Source: Anaerolinea sp. (GTDB lineage Bacteria > Chloroflexota > Anaerolineae > Anaerolineales > Anaerolineaceae). From it: 50,414 nt of DNA. This document shows positions 43,070 to 50,414 of this stretch, one piece after another. The translations under genes and the position numbers were made by a program. Positions within the stretch are counted from its first letter, which is position 1. Every line of letters starts with the position of its first letter. The stretch lies in the NCBI GenBank assembly GCA_013824865.1, contig PNON01000012.1, positions 1 to 50,414 of the forward strand, given 5' to 3'. Under the pieces are notes generated by a model. The model was given only the letters and a program-made list of their open reading frames with translations, did no database searches and was not told the origin of the DNA.

Positions 43070-44623
43070 TTATTTCCCCTGGTCCTTGCACCACTTCGTC
43101 TGACCATCCACGGTTCCACGCCAGAAGGGAAAGTTGACGTCCTTTTCGATGCTCATATCTTCCAGCATCGGCAGATCCGCTCCAAAGAAGTGGTTGAAAA
43201 TGACACGGAAAGAATTTACCGGGGAAATCGTCGAATACATCGTTTGGTAATCCTGATCTGGGAAGTAATAGGCATTGAGGATTGGGTAAGGATTGCCATA
43301 GGTCCAACTGTGATCGCCCTGGATGATGATGATGGGATCGGATTCTGCTGCCTGAAGGAGAGTATCCACGACATCCAGAATCTGCTGGTTGATAAAGAGG
43401 ATATTGTTGGTATATCCCTGAACTTTATCCACGTTTTCGCTCATCTCGCCCGTGTGTTCGTCAAAATAATTCTCCCAGCTCGCGCTTCCATCCGGATTAA
43501 ACACATAGGGTGGATGCGGTACGAGCAGGTGGGTGTAAACGAAGAGTGGACCTTCCAACTCTGCGGTTTTTTTAAGATTGTCCAGTGCTGCATAGGTTTT
43601 CTTGACATGGGATTGCACGTAGTCAAACCCGGTGGCGACGTTGATATCCTTCGCCAGCAGCAAATTATGTTTTTCGAGCACACGCAGGACGGTTGTATCC
43701 AGCAGCAGTGTCTCAAAGGGATAGAGAAACGGGTCAGTCAGGTAAGCTGCCGGGCTGCCATAATAAACATCCGTGCCCTTCCAGTTCACCCATTTGTACC
43801 CGGTATCAAAGGAGACTACCTTATAGCCGCCGCGCTCCAGCGCCTGCCTGACACGGTTGTTGGAAAGCGAAGCGAAAACAAGGTCCAGCTTGCGGGAATT
43901 TTCTGGTTCAGGGATTATGTTGTAGATGTAATCCATGTTGAGGGCGGACCCAATGGACCCGGATGTGTAGGGATAGTTGCTGAGGCTGCAATCTGCCACG
44001 TAGAAGCCCCGATCGCGTAGCTGTTGGATAAAATCGCTGTTGTCAAAACCCCATCTGTCGCGCAATTCGTCTTGCCTACCGTAGGTGTCCAGGATGATGT
44101 AGTAGATGTCCGGGTTGCTGGCTGCCGCGTCAATTTTGATTGTGTTGGATTGGGCTGTATTCACCCGGTTTGAAGATTGGTAAACGGAGGAAATACTGAT
44201 CTGAAACAGGGGAATAATGAACATGATCAATACAAAATAGGTAAAGCCGTGGTTGATATTTTCGATCTTCGCGCGGTTCCGCCATAGCAAATAAATGGCT
44301 GCCACCATCAACCCGGCCAGCACAGGAAGCATGATGCTGCTTCTGCCAATCACTTTCCCCAGCATGGGGATGGATAGCAGTGCTTTCTGCAGATGGCCAT
44401 AGGTGAAGAAGATCAAAATCAGCAGGGAAGCGACAGGCGCGCCAATTCTCCACTTATAAAAAATCAACCAGCTCGACAGGTAAACCAACCCGGCAAAAAA
44501 GAGCGCGAAAACCAGCGAACGCACACTGGCCATGAATTCGATCTCGCGGAGGTTGGCAGCATATAGCGTCAGCACAGTGGAGAGAGCCAGCAGAAATGGA
44601 TGCAGAAATGGATTTTTTAACAT
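43070..44623 (-). CDS. Membrane-anchored sulfatase-like hydrolase
   Basis: Protein of 517 residues. The first 150 residues contain about five membrane segments. The extracytoplasmic part from about 165 has sulfatase/alkaline-phosphatase-fold landmarks: PDIYYIILDTYGRQDEL (the metal-binding D at the start), SNYPYTSGSIGSALN (a T-S nucleophile-like region), FVYTHLLVPHPPYVFN and IIIIQGDHSWTYG with a D-H metal pair. This is the layout of LTA-synthase/arylsulfatase-like lipid head-group transferases. The TTG-ATG start is resolved to the ATG at 44623; no strong ribosome site is seen. Confidence 0.75.
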   Translation of the reverse strand: MLKNPFLHPFLLALSTVLTLYAANLREIEFMASVRSLVFALFFAGLVYLSSWLIFYKWRIGAPVASLLILIFFTYGHLQKALLSIPMLGKVIGRSSIMLPVLAGLMVAAIYLLWRNRAKIENINHGFTYFVLIMFIIPLFQISISSVYQSSNRVNTAQSNTIKIDAAASNPDIYYIILDTYGRQDELRDRWGFDNSDFIQQLRDRGFYVADCSLSNYPYTSGSIGSALNMDYIYNIIPEPENSRKLDLVFASLSNNRVRQALERGGYKVVSFDTGYKWVNWKGTDVYYGSPAAYLTDPFLYPFETLLLDTTVLRVLEKHNLLLAKDINVATGFDYVQSHVKKTYAALDNLKKTAELEGPLFVYTHLLVPHPPYVFNPDGSASWENYFDEHTGEMSENVDKVQGYTNNILFINQQILDVVDTLLQAAESDPIIIIQGDHSWTYGNPYPILNAYYFPDQDYQTMYSTISPVNSFRVIFNHFFGADLPMLEDMSIEKDVNFPFWRGTVDGQTKWCKDQGK

Positions 44624-44858
44624 CAATTTATTATAATCCTGTCACTTGTATAGTTGGTGTCTTAAGGTTTTCTGTCCGCTAAATGAAAGATCTTATCCAC
44701 AACGTGGATAACCTTGGAATATTGGTGGACTGTTTTCAATTATTCTTACTTGACAGCGCAATCTGCTGCATTGAACTATTGCCCGGCATCTACATAATAT
44801 TCCCGCACCCAAGCGTTCGGGTTATGGCCATTTTTCAATTTTCAGATGGCGTTGAACT
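44624..44858. promoter_or_regulatory. Intergenic region with paired DnaA boxes
   Basis: AT-rich, 235 bases. A perfect DnaA box TTATCCACA (44693-44701) overlaps its inverted partner: arms TTATCCAC (44693-44700) and GTGGATAA (44704-44711). A 59-codon frame starting at 44683 crosses these boxes but lacks a ribosome site. Confidence 0.55.
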
Positions 44859-45578
44859 TTAATAAAGAGCCCATAACTCTTTAATCGCCTGCTCAAGCCG
44901 TGTGCCCAGTGCTTCCCCCCTTTGCGTTGTCACATCGTCTGCGTTATCAAATACAATATATGGCACCTTTACTCCTTGTATGATTAGGAATTTCGGATCA
45001 GCTTTGCTGACTTCACTCCAATCCACTTCCTTATAGAGATGTTCTAATTTCGAATCCGGCAAAGAATGTTCCAAAATACTATCGGGTCTATCTGGATTGA
45101 AACGTTTATGGTTTTTTCGTAGCGATTCTTCCCAGGTCACATCGATATATAGAACTGCCATTTTCTGTATCATCTCCGATAATAAATGAGAAAAAGCAGA
45201 TTGATACCCTCCGTGCTCCTTCCCGCGTGAAAATTCAATAATAGTTGTAAAGGTTTCTCTATACTCTGGTATATCGCGCTGTCTCTTTTGGTATTCCAAA
45301 CCAATCCGCTCGATCAGGAGATTCCAGAGATGCTGCCCGAGAAAATAACCTTCTTTATCTGTGTGTAGTCTTGGGTATCCCATTTTTTCAAGAAGGGAGT
45401 CCTCTTCAAACCATGTCCAAAGCATAGGAAAGTCATCAATCTCTTCCATTTTTCCCACATGAAATCGTTCTATCCGTTCTTCTATGGGAGTCTTTTTAAG
45501 ATAATCTATGATCTCGCTTTTTCCCGCCCCGGGTCTCGCGATTAATAAGATAATATCAAATATGTGCTTTTCTTTCAT
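44859..45578 (-). CDS. P-loop kinase-like protein, unknown
   Basis: Protein of 239 residues with a Walker A motif near the start, DIILLIARPGAGKSEIIDYLK (residues 8-28), and a mid-protein VLYIDVTWEESLRKNHKRFNP that resembles the beta-strand plus Arg-rich lid of nucleotide kinases. DPKFLIIQGVKVPYIVFDNADDV is near the C-terminus. The family is not recognised; a nucleoside- or nucleotide-type kinase is the best guess. Codon use is AT-rich and unlike its neighbours, suggesting recent acquisition. The ATG has AGAGGA upstream. Confidence 0.6.
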   Translation of the reverse strand: MKEKHIFDIILLIARPGAGKSEIIDYLKKTPIEERIERFHVGKMEEIDDFPMLWTWFEEDSLLEKMGYPRLHTDKEGYFLGQHLWNLLIERIGLEYQKRQRDIPEYRETFTTIIEFSRGKEHGGYQSAFSHLLSEMIQKMAVLYIDVTWEESLRKNHKRFNPDRPDSILEHSLPDSKLEHLYKEVDWSEVSKADPKFLIIQGVKVPYIVFDNADDVTTQRGEALGTRLEQAIKELWALY

Positions 45579-46091
45579 TTTCTTCCTCTCAGATTATTCT
45601 AGTCAATTTACTTTACCTAAAAAATACTTTATGTCTGTCCTTCTTCACCACAGGAATTCCTGCCGGGTTGCATAATGTATAATCTACTTTCCTTATCTCG
45701 TGCTTATTGGGTATTAATGAGGGGTGTGAATATATTGTGGATAAACGTCGGTTTATATACAGAACGTATATTCTCTCCTGTTTCCAATCCATTATAACAA
45801 TCTATCCTCTTGTTCTCTTCTTTAACTTGTTTTACTGATAAATGACTGAGACTGTGGATTCTGGTTTTTTGTGTTTATTGTGTTGGTGAAATATTCAAGA
45901 ATACTCCACTTTAAAAACTTTTTTTCTTATCCACATATCCACACCCTCTATTAAGACTACGGAATCCTTTATATTCTTATTAATACAATACTTGTAACAC
46001 TTTTATGAATCCTGTACAATGAAATTGAGGAGTCGGTCCGGTATTACTACGTGAGTTACATAATCGCAGATTGATTACAAGGGAGAATACT
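45579..46091. other. AT-rich intergenic region with DnaA boxes; candidate replication-origin segment
   Basis: 513 bases with no gene. Perfect DnaA boxes: TTATCCACA at 45927-45935, and on the minus strand at 45736-45744. A near-perfect one, ATATCCACA, directly follows at 45935-45943. Long A/T runs (for example around 45910-45925 and 45961-46000) could serve as an unwinding element. The region lies between a minus-strand gene and plus-strand spoVS, about 4.3 kb from dnaN. Origin function is inferred only. Confidence 0.5.
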
Positions 46092-46364
46092 ATGGACATC
46101 ATCAAGGTATCTGCCAATTCCCGTACAGCTTCGGTTGCGGGTGCGATTGCGGGAGTGATGCGTGAGCATAAACACGCTGAAGTGCAGGCCATAGGGGCCG
46201 GGGCAGTGAATCAGGCGGTTAAAGCCCTGATTCTGGCCAAAGGGTACCTGGCAGCGGATGGAATGGATATTTTTTGCCTTCCGGAATTTGTGGACGTGGA
46301 AATAGACGGTAAAGTGCGCACAGCGGTTAAACTGATCATCGATCCTTTTCCAGCGAAAGAATAG
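46092..46364 (+). CDS. spoVS: Stage V sporulation protein S
   Basis: Small Alba-like-fold protein of 90 residues, near identical in pattern to the widely conserved SpoVS family: IIKVSANSRTASVAGAIAGVMRE, then AEVQAIGAGAVNQAVKALILAKGYL and IFCLPEFVDVEIDG...RTAVKLII. In Bacillus it affects sporulation and cell division; in non-sporulating Chloroflexota its task is unknown, probably nucleic-acid-linked. The ATG at 46092 follows AAGGGAG; a TTG at 46071 lies before that site. Confidence 0.96.
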   Translation: MDIIKVSANSRTASVAGAIAGVMREHKHAEVQAIGAGAVNQAVKALILAKGYLAADGMDIFCLPEFVDVEIDGKVRTAVKLIIDPFPAKE

Positions 46365-46372
46365 ATTTCAAG

Positions 46373-47029
46373 TTACTGTCCAATTTCATCGGGGAAAAAG
46401 ACCACAATCTCTTTGCCTGTCAATTTCTCCTGCACCTTTTGCATGATTAGATTAAGGTGATCTTCTTTTTCAACAAAATCCATACTGTCTGCTGGGATGG
46501 TTAACACCGGGCAGAGTGTGAATTCGTTAATCCACTTTTCATACAGATCGTTCACCTCTTCCAGATATTCAAAGGTGATGGTCTTTTCATAATCTCTGCC
46601 CCGCTGGCGGATACGCTTCATCAGGGTGGGGACGGAAGCTCGCAAATAGATGACCAGGTCGGGGTGGGGAAGGAATTCGAGCAAAGTGCGATATAAGTCA
46701 CAATAAGTGCTGTAATCCCGCTGGTTGATGAATCCCTTCAAATGCAGGTTGCGGGCGAAAACTTCCGCGTCTTCGTATACACTGCGATCCTGCAATACGG
46801 TGCGGGAAAAATGTTTGATCTCATGGTGGGATTTTAAGCGCCGGGAAAGAAAGAACACTTGCGAATGAAATGCCCAGCCGGTCATGTCCTGGTAAAAATC
46901 CGCCAGATAAGGGTTGGCAGCTTCCGGTTCAAAATAGGGTTCCCAATCCAGCCGGGCGGAGAGCAGGCTGACCAGGGATGTCTTACCCACTCCAATATTG
47001 CCAGCGACGATGACATGTTTTTGATTCAT
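46373..47029 (-). CDS. Deoxynucleoside kinase, copy 2
   Basis: Deoxynucleoside salvage kinase of 218 residues. P-loop IVAGNIGVGKTSLVSLL, then PYFEPEAANPYLADFY (the E-P-x-x-N-P segment), AFHSQVFFLSRRL, the D-R-S-x-x-E-D motif LQDRSVYEDAEVFA, DLVIYLRASVPTLMKRIRQRGRDYE. The frame continues 30 residues further upstream into plsC, but the ATG at 47029 is right after GAGGGAATCTC and overlaps the plsC stop as ATGA. Compared with copy 1, the DRS motif is clearer here; the two may differ in base preference as dAK/dGK pairs do. Confidence 0.9.
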   Translation of the reverse strand: MNQKHVIVAGNIGVGKTSLVSLLSARLDWEPYFEPEAANPYLADFYQDMTGWAFHSQVFFLSRRLKSHHEIKHFSRTVLQDRSVYEDAEVFARNLHLKGFINQRDYSTYCDLYRTLLEFLPHPDLVIYLRASVPTLMKRIRQRGRDYEKTITFEYLEEVNDLYEKWINEFTLCPVLTIPADSMDFVEKEDHLNLIMQKVQEKLTGKEIVVFFPDEIGQ

Positions 47030-47703
47030 GAGATTCCCTCTTTCTGGATTTCTGTAATGCGTGGATTTCCCCTGTAGAATCCATGGTATTGTTCCGGCAG
47101 CAGGGCTGCAATTCTGCACATCATCTCATCAGTATTCCGACGTACAGAAGATTCGCGGTCATTTCGGTCAATGGAAGGCATGGAATAAGCTGCACCGTAA
47201 CTGACTTTGATGGATGGACGCTTGAAGCGCCTCAGTTTTGCCATGCACTCTTCGGTGCCTTGGATGCCGACAGGGATGATCGGCACGCCAGCCCTTTCCG
47301 CCAGCAGGACAGTACCACTTTTTGCCTGAATAAGAGATCCAACCCGGCTGCGGGTTCCTTCTGGGGCAATACCCAGCATCCAACCATCTTTGATTTTTGA
47401 AAGCGCGGCACGGATGGCTGCGTGGTCTGCAATCTCACGGTTGATCCAGATGGAACTGGTGATTTTAATAAACAATGCAAAGAAGGGATTGAAGCGGTAT
47501 TTATCAGTCACGAGGGTGCAAAAATCGTCGCGCTTGGCGCACGTTAAAAAAAGAGGAGTATCCAGCCGGCTGAGGTGGTTGGTGGTCAGGATGCATCCTC
47601 CGGTTAAAGGCAGATGCTCCTGCCCGGACACTTCAATATCCATTAACTGGCGAAAAACAGCGTTTACCAGGCGTTTCAGCGAGTGACGATCAATAACAGG
47701 CAT
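47026..47703 (-). CDS. plsC: 1-acyl-sn-glycerol-3-phosphate acyltransferase
   Basis: Membrane-associated acyltransferase of phospholipid synthesis, 225 residues. Catalytic NHLSRLDTPLF (the N-H-x4-D box), the glycerophosphate-binding PEGTRSRVGSLIQAKSG, and GVPIIPVGIQGTE (the fourth box) are all present. INREIADHAAI fits between. No strong signal peptide, as usual for PlsC. Three bases separate it from the HerA-like gene upstream, and its stop overlaps the kinase start, so three genes form a unit. Confidence 0.92.
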   Translation of the reverse strand: MPVIDRHSLKRLVNAVFRQLMDIEVSGQEHLPLTGGCILTTNHLSRLDTPLFLTCAKRDDFCTLVTDKYRFNPFFALFIKITSSIWINREIADHAAIRAALSKIKDGWMLGIAPEGTRSRVGSLIQAKSGTVLLAERAGVPIIPVGIQGTEECMAKLRRFKRPSIKVSYGAAYSMPSIDRNDRESSVRRNTDEMMCRIAALLPEQYHGFYRGNPRITEIQKEGIS

Positions 47704-47706
47704 AGG

Positions 47707-50184
47707 TCAGATTTTGTAACCAGGCAAATTAAGTGTCTCGCCACCCGAGTTCACCTGATAATAAGGCAACCAGATAACGCCGAATACTTCCAAGAATATA
47801 TTGGCTTTGGTCGGGATGACCGGCATGCTGGTGATTTCACCAGCGACCTCATCCCACTTGTCAATGATCACCCGTTGCTCATCAGCAAATGACCTTTCAA
47901 TATCCGCGATCTGCTTCTGCAGCGCTTCAATCGTCCGCGCAGATTCTTCCACATTCGCCCTGGCAGAAGCGGTCATGCGGCGCTTGGTGAGGTTCTTGCT
48001 GATACTGCGCTTGCGTCCACCGAAAAGGCCAAGCACCGTGTCCAACCCTGCCCCAGCTTCCTCTAAGGAACGTGAATTTAACTCTGACTTATCCATGGAT
48101 AACTCGCGTTCTTCACGAGCCAATTTATCCCTGAGAGCAGACGTTCTTTTCTTCTGTGTTTCAGCCAGCCTGTCCATCTCCGCTTTGCGGGAAGATTCCG
48201 CTGCTTTGGAGCACTGCAGCTTGAATTCTGCCTCGCTGGTGGGAGGAGAGGCATATAACTTCAACGCAGTGTTTGAAAGCAGGCGCAACTCCCCGGACTG
48301 AAAGACCCAATCTGAATAATCCTTCTTCAGCGAGGTCATCATTTTTACATCAGTCAGCGGGTGATCCAGGGAGGCATACACTGCCTGCGGATCAAGACGG
48401 GCATTCAGCAACCGCGTTTCCAATGCCTGTGCAAGGTGATCCTCCCAGCGAACCATGCCGCGCTTATCCGGCTGAGTTACCAGAACAGCTTTCTGCACCA
48501 CCTGGTCAAGCTGGTAACGCCGGTCCAGGTAGCGGATGGAGGACTGTCCAATGAGTGCAGGTTGGTAATAAAGCCGCGATTCCACTTTGCCAGCAGGCAG
48601 TGGGGACTGCCCAGCGGAGGCGCTTTCAGATAAAGTCAGATTGTTGGGCATGAAATATTCATCAATACCCTGCGGCACAGATGGTCGGGTGGTGGTAAAG
48701 CTGCCGGGCGCCGGGGCTGATTCGCCTGAGACTGCTGTCGCTGAACTGACAATCGCTGGCGCAGAAGCTTTTTTGGTAGATTGCGGGGCAGCGCCGACCA
48801 GCTTGTTGAGCGCCGGGATCTGCACCCGGGTGAGAGGTCCGGCCAGGTAATTCATAGCCCAGCGCGACTGCATAATCACGGGCGCGGATTCGTGAACGTT
48901 GTGGAGTAGAAATATCCGCTTGCCAAGCGAGGAAATTAGCCTGTCAAATTTGGAGCGGTCCATACCGCCAGCCACACCCTCAAGTCCATCCAACAGGCGC
49001 TGCTTGTCCTGGTCGGTTTGCAGCTTGCCTATGAACCATGTGCCGGCGTTGGAGAGGGCTTTATAGTCCACATCCACCGGGTTTTGGGTAGCCAGCAGCA
49101 GACCAATGCCAAAAGCACGGGCTTGTTTGAGCATCCGCAGGATGACCTGCTTGGATGGAGGATTTTGCAGCGGCGGCAGGTAGCCCAAGATCTCGTCAAA
49201 ATAGACCAGTGCGCGCAAGCCGGTGGTACCGGTTTGCTGGCGCATCCAGGCTTCTATGGAGGAATAGAGCAGGGTTACAAAGAACATCCGCTCGGTCTCA
49301 GAAAGGTGGGCGATATAAAAGATGGAATGACGCGGCGAGCCATCGGAGGCATACAGCATATTCCTGATATCCAACCCCTCCCCGGACATCCATATCTGGA
49401 AGGCTGGCGAGGCAAGGAAGTTGTTCAGCAGTATGGCCAGATCATCACGCTCTTTCTGTGGGTAGAACTTGTTCAGCGGGAAGACACCCAGTTTTTCGAA
49501 AGGCGGGGTCTGAGTTTGCAGGATCAATTCAGAAAGATCCAGGTCTTGACCCTGACTCCATGCATGCTGGAATATATTGGTAAGAAGGATGTGTTCACGG
49601 GAACGGACCGGGTCGATGTCGGTCAGCCCGACCAGACCGAGCAGGGCGGACACCGTGCTACTGATCTTTTCCATCACCACTTCGCTGCTGGCGGTACCGC
49701 TTTCCGGGGCTTTCAAGCTGGATAAAATGCTTACCGGGATGCCGGAATCGGAACCGGGAGTATAAATGCAAAACTTGACCGATTCAGCTAGAGCTTTAAT
49801 ACGGGCGGAATCGATTCCCCAGGAGGCCAATCCATCGCTCCAGCTTTTGGCTGTCTCGGCTGCCAGGGTTTCAATTGTTTTGCCAGATTTACGAGCCACA
49901 TCCGGGTCCACCCAGGGTTGAAAATCCAACGGCTTTTGATCTGGAAAATGCAGCACCAGGTTGGTCAGGTCCCCTTTGGGGTCAATGATGATGGCGGGGA
50001 TATGCTGGAGGGCAGCTTCTTCCAGCAAGCCGATGCACAGTCCGGTCTTCCCGGAACCAGTCATGCCAGTCACCACACCGTGGGTGGTCATATCCGCGGG
50101 ATCATAGTAAACATTTTCAGATGAGGCTTTCCCTGTGGTGGGGTCCACCTTGCGGCCTAGAAAGAATAAATTGCTTGTATCCAT
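47707..50184 (-). CDS. HerA/DUF87-type AAA ATPase
   Basis: Large ATPase of 825 residues. FLGRKVD and then Walker A GVVTGMTGSGKTGLCIGLLEEA (near residues 37-55), Walker B IPAIIIDPKGDLTNLV, and later ALVYFDEILGYLPP with FGIGLLLATQNPVDVDYKALSNAGTWFIGKLQTDQDKQRLLDGL, as in HerA-FtsK-like helicase/translocase ATPases of DUF853/DUF87 type. Residues about 680-780 are a charged coiled coil with RDKLAREERELSMDKSELN. No NurA partner is next to it. The ATG at 50184 has GGAG upstream. It is the first gene of a unit with plsC and the kinase. Confidence 0.8.
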   Translation of the reverse strand: MDTSNLFFLGRKVDPTTGKASSENVYYDPADMTTHGVVTGMTGSGKTGLCIGLLEEAALQHIPAIIIDPKGDLTNLVLHFPDQKPLDFQPWVDPDVARKSGKTIETLAAETAKSWSDGLASWGIDSARIKALAESVKFCIYTPGSDSGIPVSILSSLKAPESGTASSEVVMEKISSTVSALLGLVGLTDIDPVRSREHILLTNIFQHAWSQGQDLDLSELILQTQTPPFEKLGVFPLNKFYPQKERDDLAILLNNFLASPAFQIWMSGEGLDIRNMLYASDGSPRHSIFYIAHLSETERMFFVTLLYSSIEAWMRQQTGTTGLRALVYFDEILGYLPPLQNPPSKQVILRMLKQARAFGIGLLLATQNPVDVDYKALSNAGTWFIGKLQTDQDKQRLLDGLEGVAGGMDRSKFDRLISSLGKRIFLLHNVHESAPVIMQSRWAMNYLAGPLTRVQIPALNKLVGAAPQSTKKASAPAIVSSATAVSGESAPAPGSFTTTRPSVPQGIDEYFMPNNLTLSESASAGQSPLPAGKVESRLYYQPALIGQSSIRYLDRRYQLDQVVQKAVLVTQPDKRGMVRWEDHLAQALETRLLNARLDPQAVYASLDHPLTDVKMMTSLKKDYSDWVFQSGELRLLSNTALKLYASPPTSEAEFKLQCSKAAESSRKAEMDRLAETQKKRTSALRDKLAREERELSMDKSELNSRSLEEAGAGLDTVLGLFGGRKRSISKNLTKRRMTASARANVEESARTIEALQKQIADIERSFADEQRVIIDKWDEVAGEITSMPVIPTKANIFLEVFGVIWLPYYQVNSGGETLNLPGYKI

Positions 50185-50346
50185 TTCATCTCCTCGTTAG
50201 AAGGAAGGGAATCTCTTGATTGAGACTATAAGGTATTATAGCAGAATCGCGTATACTAAAAATCTGCTATGGAGTAAAATGGATGTATTAACATCGAATA
50301 TTTTCCTGTATACTAGATTAAATATCTCATTTAAAGAGGATCAACC
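50185..50346. promoter_or_regulatory. Divergent promoter region of dnaN and the HerA-like gene
   Basis: AT-rich, 162 bases. For dnaN a possible -35 TTAACA and -10 TATACT (both around 50288-50315) are 15 bases apart, on the short side. GAGGATC precedes the dnaN ATG. No DnaA box is seen in this stretch. Confidence 0.45.
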
Positions 50347-50414
50347 ATGAAGGTATCCGTCTCACAACAGAATCTGGCACACGGACTGGGTATTGTTTCA
50401 CACGCAGTGGCATC
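50347..50414 (+). CDS. dnaN: DNA polymerase III beta subunit, N-terminus (partial)
   Basis: The first 22 codons of the sliding clamp reach the window edge: MKVSVSQQNLAHGLGIVSHA, then V-A. This is the usual DnaN opening (MK-x-x-x-x-Q-x-x-L-x-x-x-L-x-x-V-x-x-A-V). The ATG has AGAGGATC upstream. The clamp holds the replicase on DNA. The assignment rests on this short stretch alone. Confidence 0.85.
   Translation, partial: MKVSVSQQNLAHGLGIVSHAVA

Noticed and set aside
44683..44862. 59-codon plus-strand frame starting MKDLIHNVDN
   Set aside because: There is no ribosome site, it runs through DnaA boxes and overlaps the end of the kinase-like gene.

Overview
The window reads as a chromosomal segment of an anaerobic-type Chloroflexota bacterium, most likely class Anaerolineae. 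This is an inference from gene content: a short ~200-residue EF-Ts, a solitary CcrM-type methylase with a RAMA domain, SpoVS, a HerA-like ATPase, an R3H/Ycf45-type ATPase beside tmk, and a lipoprotein-rich envelope set. No rRNA, tRNA, CRISPR array or insertion sequence was found. Most genes have moderately GC-rich codon use. Two stretches are clearly AT-rich: about 15.1-18.4 kb and 44.6-46.1 kb.

Layout. 1-3.8 kb: ribose uptake operon on the minus strand (LacI-type regulator, rbsK, rbsD, rbsC, truncated rbsB; no rbsA in between), with a sigma70-like promoter and tandem operators. 3.9-5.0 kb: lipoprotein hydrolase. 5.4-8.2 kb: rpsB-tsf-pyrH, where S2 carries a 21-residue tandem-repeat tail. 8.3-9.1 kb: diguanylate cyclase. 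9.35-15.0 kb: secA (very long), YciI-like, surE and HD-domain genes as one unit. 15.1-18.3 kb: AT-rich island with a 16-codon hydrophobic mini-ORF, a HEPN RNase-like protein, a TPR protein with a possible winged helix, and a fused metallopeptidase. Both island transcription units begin with the same palindrome at nearly the same distance from the start codon. 18.5-22.3 kb: GTPase, HAD phosphatase, PEPCK/HPr-kinase-fold protein. 22.4-29.6 kb: tight plus-strand series pdxS-pdxT-unknown-R3H ATPase-tmk-DsbA-like lipoprotein-PrsW. 29.7-33.6 kb: DedA, ClpC, thioesterase. 33.7-36.98 kb: Rrf2 regulator, hutI remnant, HD hydrolase, inositol-phosphatase-like enzyme, lipoprotein. 37-41.6 kb: CcrM-like methylase, oligopeptidase F, deoxynucleoside kinase, nucleotidyltransferase. 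42.3-45.6 kb: TPR protein, membrane sulfatase, P-loop kinase-like protein. 46-50.4 kb: spoVS, second deoxynucleoside kinase, plsC, HerA-like ATPase, and the first 68 bases of dnaN.

The strongest unusual signals are: (1) a DsbA-like lipoprotein whose CPYC active site reads TGA-Pro-Tyr-Cys, with the flanking frames continuous and a two-part stem-loop just downstream, which fits a selenoprotein; (2) the AT-rich HEPN / TPR-wHTH / metallopeptidase island with paired operators, a candidate undescribed stress or defence system; (3) perfect DnaA boxes in AT-rich intergenic DNA a few kb from dnaN, a possible replication origin; (4) the repeat-tailed ribosomal protein S2 and the 1336-residue SecA.
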